Positions 7,546-15,619 of a stretch of DNA of 64,000 bases are shown piece after piece. The stretch is taken from contig CAXXPV010000003.1 of assembly GCA_963675935.2 (NCBI GenBank), positions 1,364,001 to 1,428,000 of the forward strand, written 5' to 3'. Each line of letters starts with the position of its first letter. Positions within the stretch are counted from its first letter, which is position 1. The notes below the pieces were generated by a model. It was given only the letters and a program-made list of their open reading frames with translations. It was not told the origin of the DNA and made no database searches. The stretch comes from G963675935 sp963675935. GTDB lineage: Bacteria > Planctomycetota > Planctomycetia > Pirellulales > Thermoguttaceae. The position numbers and the translations under genes are program-made.

Positions 7546-9017
7546 CTTTCTTTAGAAAGAAGCCCTTCGGCCAAAAGGTCGAAGGGCTTTCTCATTACAG
7601 GGCAAAGACTTACGTCATCAAGCCGCCAGTTCAAACCAATGATTTCGAGGATTCGACGTTTTTCAGCATAATCAGCCGTAACCCATTTGTCCATAAGGCT
7701 TTGCGATAGTTCAAACGCTTTTATGGCTATATCGGCATCTTCGTCATGGTTGCGGTCTAAAGCGTCGATTTGCAGTTTGATCTGCGCCACCCGGTCGCGT
7801 AGCTCCGTATCCTTCGCCGCAAACGTATCGGCCTCAATTTCTTCCAACAGCCGGAGATTCAACAGGCGGTCCCTCTGGGCCTTGGCAAGGGATAGCTGGC
7901 GGTGTAGCTCGGCGTCTTGCTCGCGGGTGTGGTCCTGGCCCTCACGGGTCTGGGCGCGTAGCACCCGCAACACCCAATCCCGGACCTCTTCGTCCTCAAT
8001 TCGCATCTTGGCGAATAGGGCTAAAACTTGCTGGTCAAGGTCCGCTTCCGTCAGTCTGACACGGGGATGCCCCTTGGTGCTGTATTTCGTGCAATGGTAA
8101 TATACGTAACCTCGTTCCCCGGCCTTGGTTTGCTTGGTCTTCCGTTCGCCGGTTATAGAATGACCACAATGGCCACACGTAATCAACTCACTCGCGTAGG
8201 TTAGCGCATGGGATCGGTAAACCTGCCCGCCCAATAACGCCTGAACCCGATCAAAGGTTGTGCGGTCTACAAGCGGTTCGTGCTTGCCCGGATACCATTG
8301 TCCCTTATGTTCAATTTCCCCAATATAGGCGCGGTCGTGGAGGATGTTATAGAGGGAGCTGCGCGGGAACTGTGGAGTTGAGTCCCGATACACGACGCCC
8401 TCTGCCGCCAACCGCTCGGTCAGCATATCGAGAGTGCAACTGGCATAAGCAAACAACTCGAATATCCGGCGAACCTTCGAGCCGTTCACTGGATCAATTT
8501 CGATGATGCCCCGACCGTCAACGCGAACATTGCGATAACCATAGGGAGCATGTCCAACAAACCAACCTTCTTTTACCCGACGTTCCAAACCTTCCCGGAC
8601 ATCACATGATTGTTGCTCCGTATAAAAACTCGCCATGCTGGCCAACATTCTGCGCTGCATCCGACCAGCAGGAGTGTTCTCTGTCGGTTGCGATACGGAA
8701 ATGAATTCCAAACCATGCTCTGATTCCAAGCGTTCCAATTCAACGTAATCGAACAGATTACGGGCAGCGCGATCGACCTTATAGAAAAGCAAGCCAGTCA
8801 ATTCGCTGGCGTGTTGCTTGGCATAAGCAAGCAACTCCTTGAACGCTTTTCGTTCGTCGCGTTTGCTGGCTGTTTCTGCAATGCGGAACAGCTTGACGAT
8901 GGTGCCACCGTGGCGCTCGGCGTAAAGACGCAAGGCATCCTCTTGAATATCAAGAGAAAATCCCTCACGCTGTTGTTCTCTACTGCTAACACGCGCAAGA
9001 GCAACATACTTCTTCAT
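7491..9017 (-). CDS. Large serine recombinase (integrase) abutting tRNA-Pro
   Basis: 508 aa. Start 9017 gives MKKYVALARVSSREQQREGF, with the catalytic serine in the RVS motif at residue 11. Resolvase domain covers about residues 1-150 (YKVDRAARN, TPAGRMQRRMLASMASFYTE), recombinase domain to about 270 (SLYNILHDRAYIG), then the zinc beta-ribbon CGHC...YYHC and a coiled-coil-rich C-terminal region. The last residues GDKIRTCDLLNPIQTR are encoded by the antisense of the tRNA-Pro gene. This is the likely integrase of the element carrying the small genes and primase to its right. The zinc-ribbon cysteines and catalytic residues all appear intact. Confidence 0.93.
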   Translation of the reverse strand: MKKYVALARVSSREQQREGFSLDIQEDALRLYAERHGGTIVKLFRIAETASKRDERKAFKELLAYAKQHASELTGLLFYKVDRAARNLFDYVELERLESEHGLEFISVSQPTENTPAGRMQRRMLASMASFYTEQQSCDVREGLERRVKEGWFVGHAPYGYRNVRVDGRGIIEIDPVNGSKVRRIFELFAYASCTLDMLTERLAAEGVVYRDSTPQFPRSSLYNILHDRAYIGEIEHKGQWYPGKHEPLVDRTTFDRVQALLGGQVYRSHALTYASELITCGHCGHSITGERKTKQTKAGERGYVYYHCTKYSTKGHPRVRLTEADLDQQVLALFAKMRIEDEEVRDWVLRVLRAQTREGQDHTREQDAELHRQLSLAKAQRDRLLNLRLLEEIEADTFAAKDTELRDRVAQIKLQIDALDRNHDEDADIAIKAFELSQSLMDKWVTADYAEKRRILEIIGLNWRLDDVSLCPVMRKPFDLLAEGLLSKESRGDKIRTCDLLNPIQTR

Positions 9018-9210
9018 GGTCGCGTCTCCGTAGTGTGTCGTATAGACGGCTGACATTTCCGATTATCGCCAGGGCATCATCGGTGGTCAAGTCTTCGTCA
9101 TAATAATGCTGCCAAACACGCAACGTGTCGGCCAAGAGTTCAGGTGTAACCCAGCGCGGTGCCCCTGGCGGAACCGCTGGAGTTGTTAAATTGTCGTCAC
9201 GAATACTCAT
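8986..9210 (-). CDS. Small conserved protein preceding the serine recombinase
   Basis: 74 aa, beginning MSIRDDNLTTPAVPPGAP and containing WVTPELLADTLRVWQHYYDE and a DALAIIGNVSRLYDTL helix. It overlaps the recombinase start by about 32 nt, indicating translational coupling. Similar short proteins of unknown function often precede serine recombinases in planctomycetes (general knowledge, not checked here). No catalytic motif is visible. Confidence 0.7.
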   Translation of the reverse strand: MSIRDDNLTTPAVPPGAPRWVTPELLADTLRVWQHYYDEDLTTDDALAIIGNVSRLYDTLRRRDHEEVCCSCAC

Positions 9211-9352
9211 AGTTTACATCTTTGGCCCCGACCGCAGGACACGATGAGAGTTTGCCGTAGCGATCAGGGCTGCTTTGCGGCAATACTCACAATGAATAGA
9301 GAAGGCTGCCCCGGCGCAAGGAATTGCAGCCGGGGCAGTCACAGAAAGTGGA

Positions 9353-9676
9353 TCAAGTGAACCTTCGCTTCTTACGCAGGCCGACCAGTTCGGGGTTGTG
9401 CCGGCGGACGGCGCGGAAAGCATCGTAGCTCATATTCCGCTTGTCGAGCTTGCCATCGCCGAACAACGGCCCGATGTCTTTGCTCTCTTTGAGCCGAGCC
9501 ATCGTAACGCTCAACGGCTCGCGTTCTTTGCCGTTCCACACATAGACCTGTGGACCGGCCAACGTATCGACCACAGACAAGTCGTCCATGAGGAACTGAG
9601 CGACGGACTCGGGGAACGGCGATCCGGCACCTTTGGCCGCTTCGACCACTTTGTCAAATACACTCGCACTGTTCAT
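9353..9676 (-). CDS. Hypothetical protein of the integrative element
   Basis: 107 aa, start ATG at 9676. Acidic N-terminal half (SPFPESVAQFLMDDLSVVDT) and a basic C-terminus (RRHNPELVGLRKKRRFT). No recognised domain, signal peptide or membrane segment. It lies in the same orientation as the neighbouring small genes and the recombinase, so is probably part of the element's gene string. Confidence 0.55.
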   Translation of the reverse strand: MNSASVFDKVVEAAKGAGSPFPESVAQFLMDDLSVVDTLAGPQVYVWNGKEREPLSVTMARLKESKDIGPLFGDGKLDKRNMSYDAFRAVRRHNPELVGLRKKRRFT

Positions 9677-9715
9677 TGGAAAATCTCCGTCGGGTTAAAG
9701 AAATTGTGTTTCGAC

Positions 9716-10051
9716 TCAACAAGCGTGAGGAAACGCCGTTTTCATCATCGCATCGCCAAGAAGATCGCCTGCCGACTTCTCTTGTGGCTTCTTTACAGCC
9801 TCTTCGGCGGCTTCTGCCTCCTTGGCTGCTGCCTGTGCCCGCTTCTGATCTGCCGCCCGAAGCAACTCCCTATATGAGAGTTCTCTTCCGGCCAGCCGCT
9901 CAAGACGTTGAACCTCGGCTTGCGTGTGTATCTTTTGCTGGGCGAGGGCTTCTTTCCTCGAAGCTGAGTCGCGTAAGACAAATGGAAAAACCTTTCGTGT
10001 CAACGGACATTGAAATTCGTTCATCGCAGACATAGAACTAAGATCGTGCAT
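9716..10051 (-). CDS. Hypothetical protein, alanine/glutamate-rich helical C-terminus
   Basis: 111 aa. A short N-terminal region (MNEFQCPLTRKVFPFVLRD) is followed by a long charged helix (HTQAEVQRLERLAGRELSYR, then AAAKEAEAAEEAVKK), probably coiled coil. The start could be 10051 or the internal ATG ten codons later (10024). It overlaps the 3' end of the next upstream gene by 14 nt. Function unknown; typical of small phage or integrative-element genes. Confidence 0.5.
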   Translation of the reverse strand: MHDLSSMSAMNEFQCPLTRKVFPFVLRDSASRKEALAQQKIHTQAEVQRLERLAGRELSYRELLRAADQKRAQAAAKEAEAAEEAVKKPQEKSAGDLLGDAMMKTAFPHAC

Positions 10052-10436
10052 TTCTCAACTCTCCTATTGCCGCAGAACCGGCGGCGCGGTGGAGGCGGTT
10101 TGCCTCTGAGTTACGTCGTACCTCGTAGATCAATTTATTGGCGTGAAGGATCACGTCCACTACCTCCTTGTTGCATCCAGCTTCACGCAGCATGTATTTC
10201 ACCCACGCGATAGGGACCGGACGGCCGTTGAGCCACCAGCGGTGACGACCAACGGGCCGGTAGTCGATGTTCATTGGTTCCGCCACCTTGATGGCCGACG
10301 CCAGCATCTTGTGGGGATCGAGGTCGGCGAGGATCAGAAGCCGACGAGTCTCGTCCCAAGTCTGATGCTTGTGCCATTGGCCGTCGATCCACAGGTGAAA
10401 ATGTGTGCCGTCACTAATCACGAGAGTCTGTTTCAT
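10038..10436 (-). CDS. Hypothetical protein of the integrative element
   Basis: 132 aa. The start at 10436 overlaps the stop of the upstream gene (ATGA). The N-terminus MKQTLVISDGTHFHLWIDGQ looks like a beta-hairpin pair; later WWLNGRPVPIAWVKYMLRE and a basic C-terminus. No known domain recognised. Tight overlap with its neighbours supports it being a real gene of the element operon. Confidence 0.6.
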   Translation of the reverse strand: MKQTLVISDGTHFHLWIDGQWHKHQTWDETRRLLILADLDPHKMLASAIKVAEPMNIDYRPVGRHRWWLNGRPVPIAWVKYMLREAGCNKEVVDVILHANKLIYEVRRNSEANRLHRAAGSAAIGELRNARS

Positions 10437-10711
10437 TTCACAACCCCCAAGAGAATGGGCTTTTCTGTGGCGAAAACATGGCCGTCTACAACCTTGAAGC
10501 CGCAGTGACGCAGAGCTTCGGTGTAGTCGGTCTCGTTTATGTAACGAGTTGCTGTTTCCTCGAAGTCGTGTTTCAGGGAATAGATGCTTCGAGGATGCTT
10601 CTTGGTTGATGGGCGAAAATGCTCTCTGATGTAACGCCTCGCAGCGAGTTTGGCCGCGTGGCGATAGAAGCATTTCCAAAGAGCGTGTTGGAATAGGAAC
10701 TCAAGATTCAT
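10433..10711 (-). CDS. Small basic hypothetical protein
   Basis: 92 aa from ATG 10711. Rich in aromatic and basic residues (ALWKCFYRHAAKLAARRYIR, then RPSTKKHPRSIYSLKHDF). ATGA overlaps at both ends couple it to the genes before and after, which is the main support for it being translated. No function can be assigned. Confidence 0.6.
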   Translation of the reverse strand: MNLEFLFQHALWKCFYRHAAKLAARRYIREHFRPSTKKHPRSIYSLKHDFEETATRYINETDYTEALRHCGFKVVDGHVFATEKPILLGVVK

Positions 10712-11103
10712 CGCTTGTCCTCCAATAAGACGGGTTCGGATTTCGTAGTTGTAGCGAGTCGATCGGCGATCCTGTCGAGGCAATCTTCCCAGCCGACGAA
10801 TTGGCCTTGGATTTCAGCGGTGACGGCATCGACCATTTGTTTGACCAGTGCGAACGCCTGATCGCGGCTGATGAGTTGGCCCGTGGCGATCTGATTCTGG
10901 ATTTCGATACGCGAAATCTTTGCGATAGTCTGGGCGATTGTTGCCGCTAGACCAGCGTGCCCAGCGTTTGCGGCCTGCTCACAAAGAAATTTACAGAGGA
11001 TTCTCTCATCCTCTAACGACTTGGGCGAGTTGGCCAGCGCTTCCAATCGTTCGCGCTGGCGCTCGTCCTGCAAGAGATAAGACTGACAGTGTTGACTGTC
11101 CAT
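10708..11103 (-). CDS. Hypothetical helical protein of the integrative element
   Basis: 131 aa from ATG 11103 (MDSQHCQSYLLQDERQRERL). Mostly helical and charged, with segments ANAGHAGLAATIAQTIAKIS and RDQAFALVKQMVDAVTAEIQ. It is the first of the string of overlapping small genes. Its upstream region is cut 37 bp before the start by the IS3-family element (11141), so its native promoter may have been displaced. Confidence 0.55.
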   Translation of the reverse strand: MDSQHCQSYLLQDERQRERLEALANSPKSLEDERILCKFLCEQAANAGHAGLAATIAQTIAKISRIEIQNQIATGQLISRDQAFALVKQMVDAVTAEIQGQFVGWEDCLDRIADRLATTTKSEPVLLEDKR

Positions 11104-11213
11104 AACCTTTGACCTTTCCAGCCACATTGGCTGATAGTAGTGTTTTGAACCGGCTGGAAATGGAAAATCTCGGTCGTATGGGTTAGAATCAAACCCCAAA
11201 CGAGGAGAAATCC

Positions 11214-11531
11214 ATGACTGCACCACGACGATGTTTCACCACAGACCAGAAGGCTACCATCCTTAAGAGGTACTTGGTCGATAAAGTACCGATGTCGGAT
11301 CTGTGCGACGAGTACGGCATCAAGCCCAACCAAATCTACGCCTGGCAGAAAATCCTGTTCGATAACGCCTCGGCCGCCTTTCATCCGGTCGCCAAACGCG
11401 AGGCCCAAAAACTGTCCGCTCAAGAGGAGGAGGTTGCCCGGCTGCGGGCCAAGCTCGTTCAAAAGAACGAGGTCATCTCCGAATTGATGGAGGAGAACGT
11501 CCGCGCAAAAAAAGAGGCTGGGGAACTCTAA
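11214..11531 (+). CDS. IS3-family transposase OrfA
   Basis: 105 aa. Helix-turn-helix N-terminus of the transposase_8 type (TTDQKATILKRYLVDKVP, then LCDEYGIKPNQIYAWQK) and a C-terminal leucine-zipper-like coiled coil (LSAQEEEVARLRAKLVQKNE). SD GAGGAGA precedes the ATG. Near its end lies an A7 run (11508-11514; codons GCA AAA AAA GAG), the standard A_AAA_AAG-type site for -1 frameshifting into OrfB. OrfA alone usually binds the ends and represses. Confidence 0.92.
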   Translation: MTAPRRCFTTDQKATILKRYLVDKVPMSDLCDEYGIKPNQIYAWQKILFDNASAAFHPVAKREAQKLSAQEEEVARLRAKLVQKNEVISELMEENVRAKKEAGEL

Positions 11532-11578
11532 ACGGATGTTGGGTTCCCCATGACACCCGCGATGAAGTCGTCGATTAC

Positions 11579-12502
11579 GTGCGGCGTTGGAACGAGCGTT
11601 CAGAGATTCCCGCCCGGCAGTTCGTCGCTTGGTTGGGCATTACATCGAGCAAGTTTCACGACTGGAAGGATCGCTATGGCAAACGCAACGAACACAACGG
11701 TTGGGTGCCGCGCGACTGGTGGCTCGAAGACTGGGAGAAGCAGTCCATCATCAAGTTTTCGTTCGAGTTTCCGTTGGAAGGCTATCGACGATTGGCGTTC
11801 ATGATGCTCGACCGCGACGTGGTGGCGGCAAGCCCCAGCACGGTGTATCGCGTATTGAAATCGGCGGGCCGCATCGGCCGCTCAACGAACAAACCCTCCA
11901 AGAAAGGCACGGGCTTCCATCAGCCGAAAAAACCGCATGAACATTGGCATATCGACATAAGCTACATCAACATCCATGGCACGTTTTACTACCTGACGAC
12001 GATCCTCGACGGCTACAGCCGTTACATTGTGCATTGGGAGATTCGCCGTTCGATGACCGAGCAAGACGAATTGGTTGTTCTTCAGCGTGCAAAAGAAAAG
12101 TTCCCGAACGAAACGCCTCGGATCATCAGCGACAACGGGTCGCAATTTGTGGCGAAGGATTTCAAGGAGTTCATTCGCATCTGCGGGATGACACATGTGC
12201 GGACGAGTCCGTACTATCCGCAGAGCAACGGCAAGCTGGAGCGATTTCACGGGAGCATCAAAGGCGAGTGTATTCGGCCCGGCACGCCGATCTCGCTGGA
12301 GGACGCGATTCGCCTCGTCGGCAACTATGTGGAGCATTACAACCACGTTCGCTTGCACAGCGCGATCGGCTACATTGCGCCGTCGGACAAGTTGTCGGGC
12401 CGCGAGACGGAGATTTTCGCAGTGCGAGACCGCAAGCTAAACGAGGCTCGCGAGCGTCGCAAGGAGCAACGCGAGGCGTCGCGTTTACGAACGGTTGCCT
12501 GA
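11579..12502 (+). CDS. IS3-family transposase OrfB, DDE integrase core
   Basis: 307 codons counted from a GTG at 11579, but its frame is open upstream through the A7 run in orfA, so the active product is expected to be an OrfAB fusion by -1 frameshift. The rve core has the catalytic triad: D in WHIDISYINI, D in ISDNGSQF, E in GKLERFHGSIKGE. YGKRNEHNGWVPRDWW near the start is the segment duplicated at 5180-5231. No internal stop or deletion is visible, so the element is probably functional. Confidence 0.92.
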   Translation: MRRWNERSEIPARQFVAWLGITSSKFHDWKDRYGKRNEHNGWVPRDWWLEDWEKQSIIKFSFEFPLEGYRRLAFMMLDRDVVAASPSTVYRVLKSAGRIGRSTNKPSKKGTGFHQPKKPHEHWHIDISYINIHGTFYYLTTILDGYSRYIVHWEIRRSMTEQDELVVLQRAKEKFPNETPRIISDNGSQFVAKDFKEFIRICGMTHVRTSPYYPQSNGKLERFHGSIKGECIRPGTPISLEDAIRLVGNYVEHYNHVRLHSAIGYIAPSDKLSGRETEIFAVRDRKLNEARERRKEQREASRLRTVA

Positions 12503-12790
12503 CGGCTGAAACTCGGCTACGATGGTAAACGGCCTGGGCGGAGGATAGGGCTCTGGTGGGAACCAACCCGAGCGCCGACCTAGGGGTTGTGAGCGAGGCA
12601 TGGGCGGCGGCCACGCTGCCGTCCACCTCCCTCGCTTACAACATCAATGCGCAAAATCCAAGGCACTACCAAACAACTTTCATGTCTTAACGATCCTTAA
12701 CTCAGCAATCGACGTTTCCATTTCACGCTGAACCAAAACAGTAGATGGCGACGTGGCCCCATTGGAGACGCTGGGGCCAGTCGCCGGGAT

Positions 12791-12807
12791 GCCCGGCTCG
12801 GCCGGGC
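12791..12807 (-). terminator. GC-rich hairpin after the primase gene
   Basis: Perfect arms GCCCGGC/GCCGGGC around a three-base loop, eight bases beyond the primase stop codon on the minus strand. No T-run follows, so it is a possible 3'-end stabiliser or weak terminator. Confidence 0.45.
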
Positions 12808-12814
12808 GTTAGAA

Positions 12815-15004
12815 TTACGCCGACGTTGCAAGCTCCGCTTCGGTCTTGCGGCGGATGCCGTAGTAGCGATACTTGCGGTCTCCACCCGGATCACGCCGGT
12901 GGACGATGGTCGGGACGGCCGCCTTCAAGGCGGTGCCAAAGTGGCCCGGCTTGAACGGCTCCTCGATGTTCTGCTCAGCGCACCATCCGCAATAGTCCTT
13001 GTAGACCTCGCTCACGGGCACTGATTCCGTAGCATCCTTCACCAGCCGCTCAAGAGCATAGGTCTGGATGGGTGCGCCTTCGGCCTCCAATGTCTCTTGG
13101 ATCGCCACGCTTGCATTGGGTGCGGTGAATCCCTTTGCATCGACCCTCTGCAAACCTTTCAACGCCCAGTTCAAGATGCCGGGCAACTCGGCCGCCAATT
13201 CCGTTTCCAACCGCTCGTTCTGTGGGCGTCCGGGTTCGTGCAGCTTGTGCCCTTCGGGGAAAAAGTGGTGAATGAATTTCAGACACTTGAACCGATTGAA
13301 CACGGCGGCCGATTCATCCTCCATTTTCAGAACGTCGTTAGTGACCATGAGAATCTTCGCGGGGAGGATTTCCTTGACCGGCTGCTTGTGCTTACCGTCG
13401 ATGTCTATGGGGTCGCCGCCGGATATGATTTTTGCCGCCTCCACAAAGGCTCCCGGCAACGGCCTCTTGCCGTTGATGTCTGGAATTATGAGCAGCAGCT
13501 TGCCTCGCGCATTCCACAAGGCGAATTGTCCGCCAAAACTACTGGCTCGAATCGAAGCGTAGTTGTCTTCGCCAAGCAAGAGACAGAGAATCCGAGTCAA
13601 AACACCTTTACCCCCGTGCGTTGCTCCCTGGAACAGCCAGATTGCACGCCGATCATTGCCTCCGATGATTGTGGTACCGTAGATTTCCTGTAGCAAGAGC
13701 ATTTCGTCAGGATCATCGAAGATCATTGCAAGCACGGCCTCGAACTTCGGACACTTCGCAGTCACGTCATACGTGTATGGCAGCTTGAAGCGTGCGAACA
13801 ACTTCGGCGTATGCGTCTGCAACTTGTAGGTGCCCAGGTCGAGAACGGTGTTCTCGACCACCAACACTTTCGCGGGCCTGCCGTCGATCCAACAGGGCAT
13901 TTCCCACTGGCGCGGAATCTGCGGCAGGATCGACTTGAGGCATCGCAAGACGTTCGTGATGAATGACTCAGTGACAGACGGCACGACGGCCTTGCTCTTG
14001 CGTTGCTTGAGCAGATCGGCGTATTGGCCAAACACACGCATCAGGGACTTGCAAATGAGGTTCCTCAAGTCTTCAATGTCTGGTGCTTGCCAGATGCCGC
14101 CGACGTAGAGCCAGATTTCGCCACGATAGAGATAAGCAGGCGGCAGGGTTTCGAGGAACCGGCGGGCTTGATACTCGGTGTCCTTGACCGTCTTTTTTGT
14201 GGGTAGGCGGCCACGCTCGCGGAAGTGCGGGTCGATCTTTCGGCGATAGTCTTTCCAAGTCTTTCCCTCGCAGCCATCATGGTGGCAGAAGAACTGAATG
14301 GAGCCTTCTGGGTCTTGGAAGACGACAGCACCGCCGGTGGTCCTTGAATGAGGCTTCCACGGGCAGGCGACTTCGTAGACATCGGTGCCGTCCTCTTTGG
14401 TTTTGTGCGTGAAGGGCACATCGTTGGCTTTCAGCCAAGTCAGCAGATCGAACTTGTCCAGGATTGGCGAGGCGTCACTGGTCTGGCGGCTCCATTGCTG
14501 CAACTCGCTTTCAGGCAACGCCAGCGATTCAAGCACCGCCGTTGGCGTCGGGGTAAGATCGCCAAGCACCTTGACGATTCGCGCCATCCTGTACGGGCGC
14601 TCGTCCGAGTGCGGACCCTTACGGGCCGCTGTGCCCGCCAGTTTCGTAACGCGACCCGCATTGGTTACTCTGCAATCGACTTTCACGTTATCATTGGTGA
14701 ATAGATTGCTCAAGCCTTTCAAGATTCTTTCGACAAGGTTGCCTTCGGGTGGTTCGTCAATGACCGCCACCAGTTGGGCACCATTGCCAGAGATGAGAAA
14801 GATGAATCCTGGAACGCCCTTGTCGTGCAAATGCCAAGCTGCCTTCGTAGCGACGGCGATGGCCGCTTTTAGTTCCTCCTCGGTGGAGTTGGAATCGTCC
14901 GGCCGAATCGGATCGAAGTCGATCAGAATATGGACACGTCGAATGATGTGTTCGTCGCACATCAGCTTCTCGATTTGTGCGTCAGGCATGACGCGCAGCG
15001 TCAT
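12815..15004 (-). CDS. P4/D5-type phage primase-helicase, N-terminally truncated
   Basis: About 729 aa from ATG 15004. The early part (HILIDFDPIRPDDSN) is the region after the start of the primase domain in related planctomycete proteins, so the usual N-terminus seems missing. A zinc-finger-like segment QFFCHHDGCEGKTWKDY follows near residue 245. The helicase region has the Walker A motif FQGATHGGKGVLTR, Walker B KLLLIIPDING and the sensor segment KILMVTNDVLKMEDESAAVF of D5/P4 helicases. This enzyme would replicate an integrative element or plasmid. Upstream, the frame stays open but runs into intron-like sequence (15019-15095) and then the IS630 element, which probably explains the truncation. 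Activity is doubtful. Confidence 0.85.
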   Translation of the reverse strand: MTLRVMPDAQIEKLMCDEHIIRRVHILIDFDPIRPDDSNSTEEELKAAIAVATKAAWHLHDKGVPGFIFLISGNGAQLVAVIDEPPEGNLVERILKGLSNLFTNDNVKVDCRVTNAGRVTKLAGTAARKGPHSDERPYRMARIVKVLGDLTPTPTAVLESLALPESELQQWSRQTSDASPILDKFDLLTWLKANDVPFTHKTKEDGTDVYEVACPWKPHSRTTGGAVVFQDPEGSIQFFCHHDGCEGKTWKDYRRKIDPHFRERGRLPTKKTVKDTEYQARRFLETLPPAYLYRGEIWLYVGGIWQAPDIEDLRNLICKSLMRVFGQYADLLKQRKSKAVVPSVTESFITNVLRCLKSILPQIPRQWEMPCWIDGRPAKVLVVENTVLDLGTYKLQTHTPKLFARFKLPYTYDVTAKCPKFEAVLAMIFDDPDEMLLLQEIYGTTIIGGNDRRAIWLFQGATHGGKGVLTRILCLLLGEDNYASIRASSFGGQFALWNARGKLLLIIPDINGKRPLPGAFVEAAKIISGGDPIDIDGKHKQPVKEILPAKILMVTNDVLKMEDESAAVFNRFKCLKFIHHFFPEGHKLHEPGRPQNERLETELAAELPGILNWALKGLQRVDAKGFTAPNASVAIQETLEAEGAPIQTYALERLVKDATESVPVSEVYKDYCGWCAEQNIEEPFKPGHFGTALKAAVPTIVHRRDPGGDRKYRYYGIRRKTEAELATSA

Positions 15005-15018
15005 ACCTGACGCTGTCA

Positions 15019-15095
15019 ACCGGAGAGCGAAAGCTTGCCCGGGAAGTGACTGGCCGGGTGAGAGTCCCGGTGGAGACCTTAATGACAGGAACTCC
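15019..15095 (+). other. Possible 5' fragment of a group II intron
   Basis: The plus strand contains AACCGGAGAGCGAAAGCTTG followed by CCGGGAAGTGACTGG and the hairpin CCGGG-tgagagt-CCCGG. This order resembles domain I near the 5' end of bacterial group II introns (for example the GCGAAAGC hairpin of the lactococcal intron, from memory). No intron-encoded protein remains; the right part is cut off by IS630. A structure search would settle it. Confidence 0.3.
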
Positions 15096-15145
15096 TAGTG
15101 CTCCGTCCAAGCTAAATATTGGGGTTGCCAAGGATGGCGTTTTCG

Positions 15146-15175
15146 AGGAACCTCCACCATCTCAAGGAGGTTCCT
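15146..15175 (+). promoter_or_regulatory. Hairpin burying the transposase Shine-Dalgarno site
   Basis: Perfect 10-bp arms AGGAACCTCC and GGAGGTTCCT with a ten-base loop; the right arm contains the ribosome-binding site GGAGG and ends directly at the start codon (15176). Transcripts entering from outside would fold this and block translation, a known strategy in insertion sequences. Confidence 0.8.
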
Positions 15176-15619
15176 ATGAACAAGAAGTATATTGTGCGGC
15201 TCACGGATGAGGAAAGGGCGATCTGCGAAGCAACCGTCAAGAACGAGAAAGGCAAGTCAGAGAAACTGCGGCGGGCGATGATCCTGCTGAAGGCGGACGC
15301 CGATGGTCCGGGGTGGAACGACGAGAAAATCAGCGAAGCCGTCGGCTGCCGGACGCGGACCGTGGAGAATGTGCGGCAAGAATTCGTCGTGGAAGGGTTC
15401 GAGGCGGCCCTGGTTCGCAAGAAGCGGGCAACGCCGCCCACGCCCAAGCTTTTGGATGGGGCAGGCGAGGCGAAGCTGATCGCGCTACGGTTGGGGAAGC
15501 CGCCTGCGGGGTACGGACATTGGACGCTGCGGCTGCTGGCCGATCAATTGGTCGAGTTGGAAGTCGTGGATTCCATCAGCCCTGAAACCGTCCGGCAGAC
15601 GCTTAAAAAAACGGGATGA
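15176..15619 (+). CDS. IS630-family transposase, N-terminal frame
   Basis: 147 aa. Two helix-turn-helix regions typical of IS630: KLRRAMILLKADADGPGWND and ISEAVGCRTRTVENVRQEFV, then LVRKKRATPPTPKLLDGAGE and GHWTLRLLADQLVELEVVDS. The frame ends in LKKTG at an A7 run (codons CTT AAA AAA ACG). A -1 shift there gives TLKKNGM..., matching the LKKN joint of single-frame IS630 transposases, so frameshifting or transcript slippage is the likely route to full-length enzyme. Confidence 0.9.
   Translation: MNKKYIVRLTDEERAICEATVKNEKGKSEKLRRAMILLKADADGPGWNDEKISEAVGCRTRTVENVRQEFVVEGFEAALVRKKRATPPTPKLLDGAGEAKLIALRLGKPPAGYGHWTLRLLADQLVELEVVDSISPETVRQTLKKTG

Larger units (their letters stand above)
11141..12740 (+). 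mobile_element. IS3-family insertion sequence, complete, 1600 bp
   Basis: Ends TGTTTTG...CAAAACA; the imperfect inverted repeats extend further (TGTTTTGAACCGGCTGG left, with the right end complementary to TGTTTTGGTTCAGCGTG). A 4-bp target duplication GTAG lies at 11137-11140 and 12741-12744. Two transposase frames in the plus direction. About 240 bp after orfB (12503-12740) contain no gene. A broken relative is at 5180-5231. Confidence 0.9.
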
